A DNA stretch of 64,000 nt from Halovenus carboxidivorans (GTDB lineage: Archaea > Halobacteriota > Halobacteria > Halobacteriales > Haloarculaceae): contig NZ_WUUT01000001.1 in the NCBI RefSeq assembly GCF_009831575.1, positions 248,001 through 312,000 of the forward strand, written 5' to 3'. A program made the position numbers and the translations under genes. The notes beneath the pieces are model-generated. The model had not been told where the DNA came from, ran no database searches, and saw nothing but the letters and a program-made list of their open reading frames with translations. The first letter of the stretch is position 1; every line of letters begins with the position of its first letter. Positions 1 to 8,819 of this stretch are shown here, piece after piece.

Positions 1-9
1 GGACCGGAG

Positions 10-285
10 CTACGGGTTCGCTCCGTCGAGTTCGTCGGCGATCGCTTCGAGTTCCGCTTTTCGGAACGACCGATCGACGGGTTCGTCCGCGTCCACGCCG
101 ACGCTGGACAGAATACCGGCTCGCAGTTCCCCTTTCGGCGGCAGCGGATCGAGGTCGATTCCGCAGTCGACCGCTTCGCAGATTGCCGCGAGATCCTCCT
201 TGGTGAACGCGGCGGCGATCTCCCGCTCGAACCGGCCGACCGCGACTCTGATCTCGTTTCTGAGGTCGTCGACAGTGTTCGCCAT
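10..285 (-). CDS. Small acidic hypothetical protein
   Basis: This encodes a 91-residue acidic, mostly helical protein that I do not recognise. It has no signal peptide, membrane segment or metal-binding cysteine pattern; the two cysteines (in AICEAVDCGI) are not arranged as a zinc site. The N-terminal half is amphipathic helix, the middle is proline-rich (DPLPPKGEL), and the C-terminus ends in another acidic helix. It lies just downstream of the membrane-protein gene on the same strand, 27 bp away, so it may share its transcript. The residue composition and clean third-position GC bias suggest a real gene; function unknown. Confidence 0.6.
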   Translation of the reverse strand: MANTVDDLRNEIRVAVGRFEREIAAAFTKEDLAAICEAVDCGIDLDPLPPKGELRAGILSSVGVDADEPVDRSFRKAELEAIADELDGANP

Positions 286-312
286 GCGTGGACTGGGAGG
301 GGCGAACGTGTG

Positions 313-804
313 TCAGTTCTGGTCGCGGGCCGTTCGGTGAGTGGCTTCCTCACCCCCGGCTGCTCGTCTGTCGCGGAGGACGACCGCCGCCGCGAGCAAC
401 CAGATCCCGACTTCGAGCACGAACGCCGGTGACCCGAGATAGTAGAGGGCGAACTCCCCGGGCGGGAGACCGAGCGGGTCCGGCGGCGCGACGGCTGGCC
501 ACCCGAGAGAGAGGACATCGCTCGGGCGGCCGTTGATGAGTATCTGTCCCGCGTCGAGTGCGAGATGCAACGCCCAGCCGACGACGACCGCACGACCTCG
601 CGGATCGCCGAGCACGAGCGGCGCCAACACCCCTAAGACGAGGACCGAGTGACCGACGGTGTGATAGATGTCTGCGACGCCGACGAGTCCCAGCGGCTTG
701 TCGATCACGTCGGGCAGCGCAGCCCCGACGACCGCCCACGGCGTCGACAGCCGCGACGTGCGGCCGACCATCGCCGCCGCGAGGAGATGCGTCGGAAAGA
801 GCAT
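313..804 (-). CDS. YdjM/DUF457-type integral membrane protein (putative metal-dependent hydrolase)
   Basis: This is a 163-residue polytopic membrane protein. The N-terminus FPTHLLAAAMVG, the following PDVIDKPLG and the HTVGHS motif match the YdjM/DUF457 family, annotated as membrane-bound metal-dependent hydrolases (PgpB-like substrates are suspected but unproven). I chose the ATG at 804, which gives the family N-terminus MLFPTHLL, over the upstream in-frame start at 843, which would overlap the neighbouring gene. About four hydrophobic segments are visible. It follows the CDP-alcohol phosphatidyltransferase-like gene by about 25 bp on the same strand, so the two are probably co-transcribed and may both act on membrane lipids. 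Confidence 0.75.
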   Translation of the reverse strand: MLFPTHLLAAAMVGRTSRLSTPWAVVGAALPDVIDKPLGLVGVADIYHTVGHSVLVLGVLAPLVLGDPRGRAVVVGWALHLALDAGQILINGRPSDVLSLGWPAVAPPDPLGLPPGEFALYYLGSPAFVLEVGIWLLAAAVVLRDRRAAGGEEATHRTARDQN

Positions 805-829
805 AGTGTGGATACGGGAGTAGCGCTTT

Positions 830-1600
830 TTACTGCTCCGCACCGATGCGACCGGTCACGACCAGGAAATCGCGAGCGAAGACGAGTAGCGAGGGGAGGA
901 GGACGAACGGGGCGACCTGCCAGACCAGCGATGTCGGGACGGTCGGGGCGAGCGCGGCGGTGAGAAACACCATCTGCGTCCCGGCGAGATACTTCCCGAG
1001 GTTGCTGTCGGGGGGATCGAACAGCGGTCGGTTCCGGAAGGCTCGCCAGCCGAGTCCGGCCCGATAGACGTATCGGGCGCTCGAAATCGAGAGATACCAC
1101 ACCGGGAGCTGTCCCCACGCGACGGCGACCAGCGGCGCGGCGACGAAGCCGAAGGTGTCGAAGGCCATGTCGAGTCGCTCTCCCAGAAGCGTCACCTCTC
1201 CGACCGTCCGGGCGACGGCACCGTCGAGTCTGTCGAGCACCGCCCCCGCCCCGTAGAACAGCGCCGGCCCCCAGGCGAACATGGTCTCCGGAGCGACGAC
1301 GACAAAGCCGGCCACGACCGCGTACAGCGAGCCCCGACACAGCGTCAACGCGTTCGCCACGCCGAATAACCCGAACAGCGGCCGCTGCTCGGCGCCGGAT
1401 CGACGGACGCTGTGGCTGACGTACAGCAACTGACCGGCCAGACAGCCCCCGGCGACGAGCGCGGGGTCGAACACCCGCGTTTCGAGTCCGCCGGGCGGGT
1501 ACAGCGCCCTGAGCACAACCACGAGGACGACCGCCGTGGCTATCGGGACCCCGACCTGTGCGCCGACAGAGCGTAGCCGCCCGGAACGTTGTTCGGTCAC
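830..1600 (-). CDS. CDP-alcohol phosphatidyltransferase family membrane protein
   Basis: A 256-residue membrane enzyme of the CDP-OH-P transferase family, which displaces CMP from CDP-archaeol or another CDP-alcohol with an alcohol to make phospholipid headgroups. The complete signature D-x2-D-G-x2-A-R-x8-G-x3-D-x3-D is present at about residues 123-148 (LDRLDGAVAR then GERLDMAFD), with all four aspartates intact, so it should be catalytically competent. Two N-terminal hydrophobic segments precede the usual NALTLCRG helix, longer than minimal family members. The substrate cannot be read from sequence; archaetidylserine, -glycerol and -inositol phosphate synthases all share this motif. It is the first gene of a short minus-strand operon with the YdjM-like gene. 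Confidence 0.85.
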   Translation of the reverse strand: MTEQRSGRLRSVGAQVGVPIATAVVLVVVLRALYPPGGLETRVFDPALVAGGCLAGQLLYVSHSVRRSGAEQRPLFGLFGVANALTLCRGSLYAVVAGFVVVAPETMFAWGPALFYGAGAVLDRLDGAVARTVGEVTLLGERLDMAFDTFGFVAAPLVAVAWGQLPVWYLSISSARYVYRAGLGWRAFRNRPLFDPPDSNLGKYLAGTQMVFLTAALAPTVPTSLVWQVAPFVLLPSLLVFARDFLVVTGRIGAEQ

Positions 1601-1715
1601 CTGTAATCACCCGCTGCTCGGTCGCCCCCAACCGCGCTCGAGAGCCGAGGTCCGGGGTTCGCCTTGCCTGTCGTCACCTCGGGCCCGCGTCCATCTAAGG
1701 GTCCGACCTCACTAG

Positions 1716-2096
1716 TCAGGACCGCAGGAGGACGACCAACACTCCGAGGAGCACGACCTGCGCGAGTTTGTCGACGGCCCCCAACGTCCCGATGTCGCCC
1801 GGGAACGATTTCGGCCCGCCGAGGAAGTTCAGCGCGAACCACAGGACGATCTGGACGAGAACGAACGGCACTCCGACGGCGTACACCGCCCGGCGACGGT
1901 AGCCGACGACTACGAGGCCGACCGCCCCGACGAATCCCAGTCCCGCGAGGACGAAACTGATCCCCAACCCGGACGACAGCATCCGGACCCCGAGCAGGAG
2001 GTGGACCCCGGCACTGACCAGCGCCGCGCAGATCCCGATCCAGTGTATCCCTGTCAACGCCCCCAGACCGACCGCTGTTCGGTTCCCCGCACTCAT
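1716..2096 (-). CDS. Four-helix haloarchaeal membrane protein
   Basis: A 126-residue hydrophobic protein with about four transmembrane helices (around residues 9-30, 36-60, 65-90 and 105-125). It has no catalytic motif I can identify. A short loop, FLGGPKSFPGDIGT, separates helices 3 and 4. I placed the start at the ATG at 2096 (MSAGNRTAV) rather than 2120. It stands between the phosphatidyltransferase operon and the oxidoreductase fusion, about 115 bp upstream of the former. Probably one of the uncharacterised DUF families restricted to haloarchaea; function unknown. Confidence 0.7.
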   Translation of the reverse strand: MSAGNRTAVGLGALTGIHWIGICAALVSAGVHLLLGVRMLSSGLGISFVLAGLGFVGAVGLVVVGYRRRAVYAVGVPFVLVQIVLWFALNFLGGPKSFPGDIGTLGAVDKLAQVVLLGVLVVLLRS

Positions 2097-2185
2097 ACCC
2101 CACAGTTGGGCGGTATTCACGTAACGGTGCCGTCGGCCCCCGCTAACGACATCGTGCTCCGCGTATTCTTTCTACCGGGGAGACA

Positions 2186-4159
2186 CTACCGCGAAAAGTC
2201 GGGCTGTCGGAGCGAGTCGATCCGCTCGATCTCCGTCGGCGTCAGCCGTTCGGTCCCGGCCGCGAGATTCGAGACGATGTGAGACTCGGTCGTACTCGAC
2301 GGGATGGGCACGACCCCCCGTGTCACGTTCCACGCCAAGACGACACCCGCCGGAGCGCATCCGTGTCGGTCGCCAATTTCGGCCAGGACTGGCTCGTCGA
2401 GGAGTCCGGGCGCGGACAGCGGTGAGTGGGCGACGACCCGGATCCCGCGCTCGTGACAGAACGAGACGAGATCGTTCTGCGGCTTGTACGGGTGGCGTTC
2501 GATCTGGACGAGCGCCGGTCGGATCCGCCCCGCGTCGAGGATCCGCTCCAGTTGTGATCTGGTCACGTTCGAGACGCCGAGTGTTCGCGCGTGTCCCTCC
2601 TCGTGTACCGCTTCGAGGTTTCGCCAGGCCCGTTCGAGGGGGATGTCGGCGGTCTCGATCTCACCGTGTTCGTCTTCGGGAAAGGTGAGCCGTTCCTGAA
2701 CGTCGACTGGTTTCTCCGCCAACCGCGTCAGTTCGCCCCGGTGCGCCCAGGCCTCGGGCCAGTGTAGGGCGTAGCAGTCGAAGGCGTCGATGCCCAGCTC
2801 GGAGCGGCTCCCCGCCGCCGCGTCGAGCATCTGCTCGCGGCGGTGGTTCGTCCGCCAGACTTTCCCCAGCACGAACACCGCGTCGCGGTCGGGCGCGCCG
2901 GGCGCAGCGAGTAACTCCCCGATCCGATGCTCGTTGCCGTACAGTTCCGCGCTGTCCAGAAGTCGATACCCCGCGTCGAGCGCCGTCGCAATCGACTCCC
3001 GGCGGTCGACGTACTCGCCGCCGCGGTACCGCGAACAGCCGAATCCGACCGGCGGAAGCCGAATCGCCCGCCGCTCCGGTGGCTCCTGCGGCTTCGCCGT
3101 CGGCCCGACTGCCGGTTCGGGGATCGACTCCTGCTCGACGCCGCAGTCTGGAACCTCGACCGGGCCGCCGCCGGTCGCGGCCTCCTCGATTGCGGAACAG
3201 ACGGCGACGACGTGCGCCCCTCGTCGCCCGGTTTGCCGGCTCGGCGTGTCGTCGCGGACGCTCTCTGCGAGCCGCTGGACTCCGTCGGCGTACTCCAGCG
3301 CGGACGGCGGCGACTGCGGCGGAACGGCCGTGTACTCGCGGCCGATCCGGCCGAACTGCACGTGATCGACGGCCGTCTCCATCGCTCCCGTCCCTCGCAG
3401 ATACAGCGAGCCGTCGTCGCCGTGCAGTTCCAGACCGTAGAACTCCCGACTCCGGTGCGGGGCGTAGAAACTCGCGGTCAGCCGAACCGTCGGACCCGCG
3501 GCGAACTCGACCATCGCCTCGACGTGACTCGGCGTCGACGGCCGCGCTTGCGCCCGTTCGGGCCAGCTATCGAGCGCGTCCGCGGTCCTGATCCGCTCGA
3601 CCGGCCCGAACCACGAGACGAGCAGCGTCAGCGGGTACGCCCCGCCGTCGTACAGCGGCCCGACCGACAGAAACGACTCCGGGCGGTCGTGCCAGTCAGT
3701 CACGCGGCCGACGTGGGCGTGGGCGTACCCGAGTTGTACCGGACCGAGCCGCCCGTCCGCCAGCAACCGCGCCGCGCGGCGCTGCGACGGTCCCCGGGGA
3801 CTCTCCGGCGCACAGCCGAGCGCGAGGTTGCGCTCCCTGGCGAGCGTCACAAGCTCCGCGGCGGTGTCGGCCTCAAGCGCGAGCGGCTTCTGTGAGTAGA
3901 CGTGTCGACCCGCTCGCAGCGCCGTCCGGGTCACGTCCGCGTGGGCGGCGTGGCTCGTCAGATTCACCACCACTGGGGCGTCGACCGCCGTCAGGGCTCG
4001 GTCGAGCGACTCGAACGCCGGGCAGTCGTACGCCCCGGCGAGCGCGTTCGCTCTGTCGCGGTCGAGATCACAGACGCCCGCTACCGAGAGCGACGACGCG
4101 GCGATTCCCGAGGCGTACTCCGAGGCGATTGCGCCTGCGCCCACCAGCAGACAGTCCAT
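2186..4159 (-). CDS. Fused Gfo/Idh/MocA-type oxidoreductase and aldo/keto reductase
   Basis: One 657-residue chain carries two NAD(P)-dependent oxidoreductases. Residues 1-340 are Gfo/Idh/MocA: Rossmann motif GAGAIASEY at 7-15, the QKP equivalent of the catalytic EKP at 90-92 and a DGGAYP motif near 171. A proline-rich linker at about 340-365 leads into an aldo/keto reductase. Its full tetrad is visible: D402 and Y407 in DSAELYGNE, K433 in LGKVW and H466 in LHWPEAW, with GVSN near 528 and IPSSTT near the end typical of the NADPH site. Both halves look active, suggesting sequential redox on a sugar-like substrate. Reading is continuous with no internal stop. It is divergent from the AlkP-like gene by 144 bp and opens the 2-9.6 kb cluster. 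Confidence 0.85.
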   Translation of the reverse strand: MDCLLVGAGAIASEYASGIAASSLSVAGVCDLDRDRANALAGAYDCPAFESLDRALTAVDAPVVVNLTSHAAHADVTRTALRAGRHVYSQKPLALEADTAAELVTLARERNLALGCAPESPRGPSQRRAARLLADGRLGPVQLGYAHAHVGRVTDWHDRPESFLSVGPLYDGGAYPLTLLVSWFGPVERIRTADALDSWPERAQARPSTPSHVEAMVEFAAGPTVRLTASFYAPHRSREFYGLELHGDDGSLYLRGTGAMETAVDHVQFGRIGREYTAVPPQSPPSALEYADGVQRLAESVRDDTPSRQTGRRGAHVVAVCSAIEEAATGGGPVEVPDCGVEQESIPEPAVGPTAKPQEPPERRAIRLPPVGFGCSRYRGGEYVDRRESIATALDAGYRLLDSAELYGNEHRIGELLAAPGAPDRDAVFVLGKVWRTNHRREQMLDAAAGSRSELGIDAFDCYALHWPEAWAHRGELTRLAEKPVDVQERLTFPEDEHGEIETADIPLERAWRNLEAVHEEGHARTLGVSNVTRSQLERILDAGRIRPALVQIERHPYKPQNDLVSFCHERGIRVVAHSPLSAPGLLDEPVLAEIGDRHGCAPAGVVLAWNVTRGVVPIPSSTTESHIVSNLAAGTERLTPTEIERIDSLRQPDFSR

Positions 4160-4303
4160 AGTGGTGTCACGGTCGGCGGAACCATATGACTCCCGCCGGC
4201 CACGACGCCTCGCGGTTCCGGTGGCGACCGCTCCCGTCGCGGTCGTGCCGGTCGACCGGTTCGGCCACGGTGGCCATATGTACGGCCGCGTCCAAACAGC
4301 AGT

Positions 4304-5188
4304 ATGCGCGAACCGGGAATGGGGCTGCTCGGGACGGCGTATCTGCGCGCGCTGCAGGCGGTCGGCCGCCGACTCCCGTACGGACAGTCGGTCTACGAGA
4401 GAGAGTGGGACGTGCTGGTCGTGCTGGATGCCTGCCGCGCGGACCTGTTCCGCTCCGTCGCCCCCGAGACCGATCTCTTCGAGGAGATAACCGCGATGCG
4501 GTCGGTTGGTAGTTGCTCTTCAGAGTGGCTCGAACACACCTTTTGCGGCCGTCCAGAGACCGGGCAGACGGTGATGGTCACCGGCAACACCTGGACGGAT
4601 CGGTATCTCGACGCCGAGGCCTTCGCCGCCCTCGATGAAGTCTGGAAGTACGCCTGGGACGAGGGCCTCGATACCGTCCCGCCGTCGGCGGTGACCGACC
4701 GGGCGATTGCAAACGCCCGCGAGCGCGACCCCGAGCGGCTGGTCGTCCACTACATGCAACCTCACCACCCGTTCGTCCCGGAGCCAGTCACCGGCGACGA
4801 CGGCATGGCGCGCACCGGGGCCCACAGCAGCGAGTCGAACCCGTGGACGCTGCTCCGACGCGGCGAGCTATCGGTCGAGACCGTCTGGGAGGCCTACGAG
4901 GCCAATCTGCGGTACGTCCTCCCGGAGGTCGCTTCGCTCGTCGAAAACGTCACCGGAACCGTCGCGGTCACCGCCGACCACGGCAACCTCTTCGGCGAGT
5001 GGGGGCTGTACGGCCACCCGATGCAGACGCCCGTTCCGGCGCTGCTCGACGTTCCCTGGGCGACGACGACGGGTGCCGGCCGGCGAACGCGGACGCCGTC
5101 GCTCACGCCGCCGGAATCGCTGCCGGTGAGCCGGGTCTACGGCGCGGCGAGCGAGACCGACCGTCTCGACGCGCTCGGTTATCTCTGA
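4304..5188 (+). CDS. Alkaline phosphatase/sulfatase superfamily protein
   Basis: A 294-residue soluble protein with AlkP-superfamily core motifs: VVLDACRADLF near residue 40 (metal-binding Asp), a GSCSSEW segment near 67 where the nucleophile is expected, HYMQPHHPF near 148 and VAVTADHGNLFGEWGLYGHP near 222 (the Asp-His metal ligands). This is the compact haloarchaeal form often annotated as a sulfatase-like hydrolase or transferase and often found near glycan genes. It could cleave or transfer sulfate or phosphate esters; the substrate is unknown. No signal peptide is visible, so it is likely cytoplasmic. An alternative ATG lies at 4319. It sits between the oxidoreductase fusion and the MDR-PTPS-GT cluster. 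Confidence 0.75.
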   Translation: MREPGMGLLGTAYLRALQAVGRRLPYGQSVYEREWDVLVVLDACRADLFRSVAPETDLFEEITAMRSVGSCSSEWLEHTFCGRPETGQTVMVTGNTWTDRYLDAEAFAALDEVWKYAWDEGLDTVPPSAVTDRAIANARERDPERLVVHYMQPHHPFVPEPVTGDDGMARTGAHSSESNPWTLLRRGELSVETVWEAYEANLRYVLPEVASLVENVTGTVAVTADHGNLFGEWGLYGHPMQTPVPALLDVPWATTTGAGRRTRTPSLTPPESLPVSRVYGAASETDRLDALGYL

Positions 5189-5369
5189 GCGCCGGCCACT
5201 GCCGACCGAGCGCCCGGTCGACCCACCGCGTACGCTGGTCGGTGCGACGCCGAGCCTAGATTTTAGTCTCAGAAACCCCACCGTACACTGTGTTCCTCAG
5301 CACTCGCCCCGCCGGCCCCGCCACGCTGGACAGCAGAGACACGACGACAGCCGACCGTCACTCGGGATC

Positions 5370-6356
5370 ATGACCGGTCGGGCACTGTACTTCACCGGCG
5401 AGCGGTCAGTCTCGGTGCGAGACGAACCCGTCCCGGACCCCGGCCCCGACGAAGTGCTCGTCCGGACGGAGCGGTCGGCCGTCAGTCCCGGCACGGAACT
5501 GCTCGTGTACAACGACGAGGTCGACGACGGCACGGTAGCCGACGAGACGATCGACTCGCTCGACGGCACCCTGTCGTATCCGCTGCAGTACGGCTACTCG
5601 GCGGTCGGTCGGGTCGTCTCCGTCGGCTCCTCGCTCGACGAACAGTGGCTCGACCGCCGGGTGTTCGCCTTCAACCCCCACGAGAGCCACTTCACCGCCG
5701 AGCCGGAACGACTGACCCCGACGACGCTCGATCCAGACCAGGCGCTTTTCATCCCGAACGTCGAGGCCGCGGTCAACTTCGTGATGGACGCCCGACCCCG
5801 GATCGGCGCCCGCGTCGCCGTCTTCGGTCAGGGCCCGGTCGGGCTGTTGACGACCAGCCTGCTCGCCGAGTTTCCGCTCTCTGAACTCGTCACTGTCGAC
5901 CGCTACGAGAAACGCCGCTCGCTGTCACGCTCGTTCGGGGCCGACAGAGCCGTCCGGGCGGCAGAGGGGGCCGACGCCGTCGACGATGTCGACATCACCT
6001 TCGAGCTGTCCGGGAACCCCTCCGCCCTGGATGCGGCCATCGACGCCACCGGCTACGCCGGGCAGGTCATCGTCGGCTCGTGGTACGGGACCAAAGACGT
6101 CTCCCTGGAGCTAGACGGGGAGTACCACCGCAGTCACGTCCGGATGCAGAGCAGCCAGGTGAGCCGGCTCGACCCCGCTCACGCGGACCGCTGGGACAAG
6201 GATCGGCGGATGGAGTTCGTCCGGTCGTGGCTCGCGGAGACCGACCTCTCCCCGCTGCTCACCCACGAACTCCCCATCGACCGTGCACCCGACGCGTATC
6301 GGCTCCTGTCGGACAACCCAGACGAGGCCGTCCAGGTCGCGTTTCGCTACGACTGA
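5370..6356 (+). CDS. MDR-family dehydrogenase lacking catalytic zinc ligands
   Basis: A 328-residue medium-chain dehydrogenase/reductase. The GroES-like N-terminal domain (1-130) is followed by a Rossmann domain with FGQGPVGLL near 154. The zinc-ligand Cys is replaced (RSAVSPGTELL) and the usual GHE motif reads GYSAVG, so the active-site zinc is absent, as in the BchC/quinone-reductase-like MDR branch. It probably oxidises or reduces a carbinol or enoyl group with NAD(P)H. Only 44 bp separate it from the PTPS-like gene, then come GT4 and methyltransferase in overlapping frames, so it is likely the first gene of a four-gene operon. Substrate unknown. Confidence 0.8.
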   Translation: MTGRALYFTGERSVSVRDEPVPDPGPDEVLVRTERSAVSPGTELLVYNDEVDDGTVADETIDSLDGTLSYPLQYGYSAVGRVVSVGSSLDEQWLDRRVFAFNPHESHFTAEPERLTPTTLDPDQALFIPNVEAAVNFVMDARPRIGARVAVFGQGPVGLLTTSLLAEFPLSELVTVDRYEKRRSLSRSFGADRAVRAAEGADAVDDVDITFELSGNPSALDAAIDATGYAGQVIVGSWYGTKDVSLELDGEYHRSHVRMQSSQVSRLDPAHADRWDKDRRMEFVRSWLAETDLSPLLTHELPIDRAPDAYRLLSDNPDEAVQVAFRYD

Positions 6357-6400
6357 TCGCGCGACCTCGGTTTTAGGTGAGCGCCGCCCTTACAGACCCT

Positions 6401-6778
6401 ATGTACTCGACGACAGTGCTGACAGCCTTCGTCGCACAGCACTACCTGACGGTCCCGGACCCGGGGCCGGAAGGGGTCCCACACTCCCATCACTTCGAGG
6501 TAGAGTTGACCTTTCGCGGTCCCGAACTCAACGAGTACGACTACCTCGTCGACATCGACGACGCCAGGGCGGCCCTCGAGCACATCGCGGACCGGTACCG
6601 CGACCAACTCCTGAACGACCTCCCCGAGTTCGAAGGATACAACCCGAGCGTCGAACGGTTCGCGCGGGTCGTCTTCGACCGGGTGACCGACGTCGTCACC
6701 GACGACACCGTCACCGAACTCGCCGTGACGATCTGGGAAGACGAGACGGCCGCGGCGACCTACGACGCAGCCGTATGA
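6401..6778 (+). CDS. 6-pyruvoyl-tetrahydropterin synthase/QueD-like protein
   Basis: A 125-residue T-fold protein of the PTPS/6-carboxytetrahydropterin synthase family. Zinc ligands H14 (AQHYL), H28 and H30 (PHSHHFEVEL) are in place, and NPSVERFARVV near 81 and IWEDETA near 111 match the conserved C-terminal region that binds the pterin. The usual catalytic Cys before HxH is replaced by E24, resembling the PTPS-III subgroup, where Glu serves in a dihydroneopterin-aldolase-like reaction. The family HGHN is HSHH here. I chose ATG 6401, not 6377, because MYSTTVLTAF is the family N-terminus. Its stop overlaps the next start (ATGA). It may make a pterin intermediate or act on an analogous substrate. 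Confidence 0.75.
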   Translation: MYSTTVLTAFVAQHYLTVPDPGPEGVPHSHHFEVELTFRGPELNEYDYLVDIDDARAALEHIADRYRDQLLNDLPEFEGYNPSVERFARVVFDRVTDVVTDDTVTELAVTIWEDETAAATYDAAV

Positions 6779-7839
6779 GGGTCGGACTGACGCTGTACGG
6801 CAGTCTCGACGAACGCTCCGGCGGGTTCCGCTACGACCGCAAACTGGTCGAACAGCTCCGCCGTGCGGGCCACACCGTCGAGACGATCGAACTGCCGTGG
6901 CGCGAGTACCACCGCGGGCTTCTCGACAACGCCTCGCCGACACTCCGGGACCGACTCGCTGTCGACGTGGATGTCATGCTACAGGACGAACTCGCACACC
7001 CGTCGCTGGTCGCCACGAACCGCCGCCTCCCCTATCCGATCGTCAGCATCGTCCACCACCTCCGGGCGAGCGAGGGGCGCGCGCTCTCCGGGCTCTATCG
7101 CGCGGTCGAGCGCCGGTATCTCGACACGGTCGATGGGGTCGTCTGCAACAGCACCGCGACCCGAGATGTCGTGACCGGCCTCGGCGTCGACGCCGAGTCG
7201 ACCGTCGTTGCGCCGCCCGCGGGCGACCGGTTCGATCCGGACCTATCCGGGAAGACAATTGCCGAACGCGCCCACAGTCGCCCGCTGCAGGTTGTCTTCG
7301 TCGGAAACATCGCCCCGCGAAAGGGGCTGGATACGCTCGTCGAGGGGCTGGCCGCCGCCGGGGTCGACGCCGAACTGACCGTCGTCGGACGAACGGTCGA
7401 CGAAGCGTACGTCGACGAGATCCGGGACTATCTCGCGGACAGCGACGTGGGTGACCGCGTGCACCTGGTCGGCGAACTGTCCGACGAGCAACTGGCCGCG
7501 ACGCTCCGCGAGAGCCACGTCCTCGCGGTTCCCTCCCGGTACGAGGGATTCGGCATCGTCTATCTCGAAGGCATGAGCTTCGGCCTCCCCGCAATCGCCT
7601 CGCGGGCCGGCGGCGCGACGGACGTAGTTACCGACGGCGAGACCGGCGTCCTCGTCGGCCCGGGGGACGTGACCGCCGTCGCCGGGGCGCTGACCCGACT
7701 GTCCGATCCCGAGCGGGTGGCGGCGATGGGCCAGGCCGCCAGAGAGCGCTACGAACGACACCCAGGCTGGGAGGAGACGACCGCTCGCGTCGGGCGATTG
7801 CTGGCCGATGTCGCGTCGGTGCGGGAGGTGTCAGCGTGA
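6775..7839 (+). CDS. GT4-family glycosyltransferase
   Basis: A 354-residue GT-B glycosyltransferase. The C-terminal nucleotide-sugar domain shows VGNIAPRKGLDTLVEGL near 177 and the EX7E motif E257...E265 in PSRYEGFGIVYLE, diagnostic of GT4 retaining transferases. The N-terminal acceptor domain begins MRVGLTLYGS. The start overlaps the PTPS-like stop by 4 bp (ATGA) and its own stop overlaps the methyltransferase GTG start by 4 bp, so the three are translationally coupled. No membrane anchor is seen. Being locked into an operon with a pterin-type enzyme and a methyltransferase suggests glycosylation of a small cofactor-like molecule, or assembly of a surface glycan; the sequence does not settle which. 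Confidence 0.88.
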   Translation: MRVGLTLYGSLDERSGGFRYDRKLVEQLRRAGHTVETIELPWREYHRGLLDNASPTLRDRLAVDVDVMLQDELAHPSLVATNRRLPYPIVSIVHHLRASEGRALSGLYRAVERRYLDTVDGVVCNSTATRDVVTGLGVDAESTVVAPPAGDRFDPDLSGKTIAERAHSRPLQVVFVGNIAPRKGLDTLVEGLAAAGVDAELTVVGRTVDEAYVDEIRDYLADSDVGDRVHLVGELSDEQLAATLRESHVLAVPSRYEGFGIVYLEGMSFGLPAIASRAGGATDVVTDGETGVLVGPGDVTAVAGALTRLSDPERVAAMGQAARERYERHPGWEETTARVGRLLADVASVREVSA

Positions 7840-8762
7840 CGGAGTCCTTCCAGCGGTATCTCCGGGCCAAGCGAACTGTCGACGACCGCGCCCTCGACGC
7901 TCGTCTGATTGCGGACCTGCGCGAGGCGCTGGCGGCCCGAGCCGAAGACAGTGACGGCCCGCTGCGCGTCCTCGAAGTCGGGGCCGGCATCGGCACCATG
8001 GTCGCCCGGTTCTTCGAGTGGGAGATCCTCCCGCCGGGAGCGACCGCGTACACCGCCGTCGATCACCAGTCCGAAAACGTCGCCGAACTCCCGCGATATC
8101 TCCGGTCGTGGGCGGCGGACCGCGACGTGTCCGTCGACGACGCGGGACGGACGCTTCTCGGACCGGATCGGCGGGTCGACCTCGAAACCGTCGACGGCGA
8201 CGCACTCGCGCACGCGGAGCGAACCGACGAGGAGTACGACCTCGTCGTCGGGGCGGCGCTGCTCGACATCATCGACCGCTCGAATCTGGACGCGCTACTC
8301 GGAACGCTCGCACCCGGCGGAACGTATTACTTCCCGATCACGTTCGACGGCGAGACGCGTTTTTATCCCGCTCACGACGCAGACCGCACGGTCGAACGCC
8401 ATTACCACGCCCACATGGACGCCAAACCGGGCGGGAGCAGTCGGGCGGGCGGCGAGACGCTCGCTCGCCTTCAGGCCACCCCCGGGGTCAGCGTCGACGC
8501 TGCGGGCTCCGACTGGGTCGTGACCCCCGCCGAAGCGGGCTATCCGGCCGACGAAGCCTACGTCCTCCGGCACATCCTGAGCACTGTCGAGGAGGCGGTC
8601 ACGGAGATAACCGACGGGGAGTTCGAGCAACTCGACCGGTGGATCGACCGCCGCACCGAACAGGTCGACGCCGGCCGGTTGATCTATCTCACTCACCAAC
8701 TCGACCTGCTCGGGCGCGTCGACGATCCGTCCCGGATCGCTTCCGACTCGGCCCGACAGTAG
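7836..8762 (+). CDS. SAM-dependent methyltransferase (class I)
   Basis: A 308-residue Rossmann-type methyltransferase. Motif I is LEVGAGIGTM near residues 46-55, an acidic motif II follows in AVDHQS, and DLVVGAALLDII then LAPGGTYYF supply post-I and motif III. The start is GTG overlapping the glycosyltransferase stop (GTGA). After the core there is a 110-residue C-terminal extension including HYHAHMDAKPGG. It is the last gene of the MDR-PTPS-GT4-MT operon. Likely acceptor is the product of the upstream enzymes, possibly a glycosylated pterin or sugar; the fold alone does not tell whether it is an O-, N- or C-methyltransferase. Confidence 0.8.
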   Translation: MTESFQRYLRAKRTVDDRALDARLIADLREALAARAEDSDGPLRVLEVGAGIGTMVARFFEWEILPPGATAYTAVDHQSENVAELPRYLRSWAADRDVSVDDAGRTLLGPDRRVDLETVDGDALAHAERTDEEYDLVVGAALLDIIDRSNLDALLGTLAPGGTYYFPITFDGETRFYPAHDADRTVERHYHAHMDAKPGGSSRAGGETLARLQATPGVSVDAAGSDWVVTPAEAGYPADEAYVLRHILSTVEEAVTEITDGEFEQLDRWIDRRTEQVDAGRLIYLTHQLDLLGRVDDPSRIASDSARQ

Positions 8763-8819
8763 TCGGCGCTGTCTGTCGCTTCCCGAACATAAATGTCTCG
8801 CGGCTCCCTCACATACGCT

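Noticed and set aside
705-1631. A long Arg-rich open frame opposite or out of phase with the phosphatidyltransferase gene
   Set aside because: Arginine-heavy, low-complexity composition is the mark of an out-of-frame shadow in GC-rich DNA; the real frame has a complete CDP-OH-P motif.
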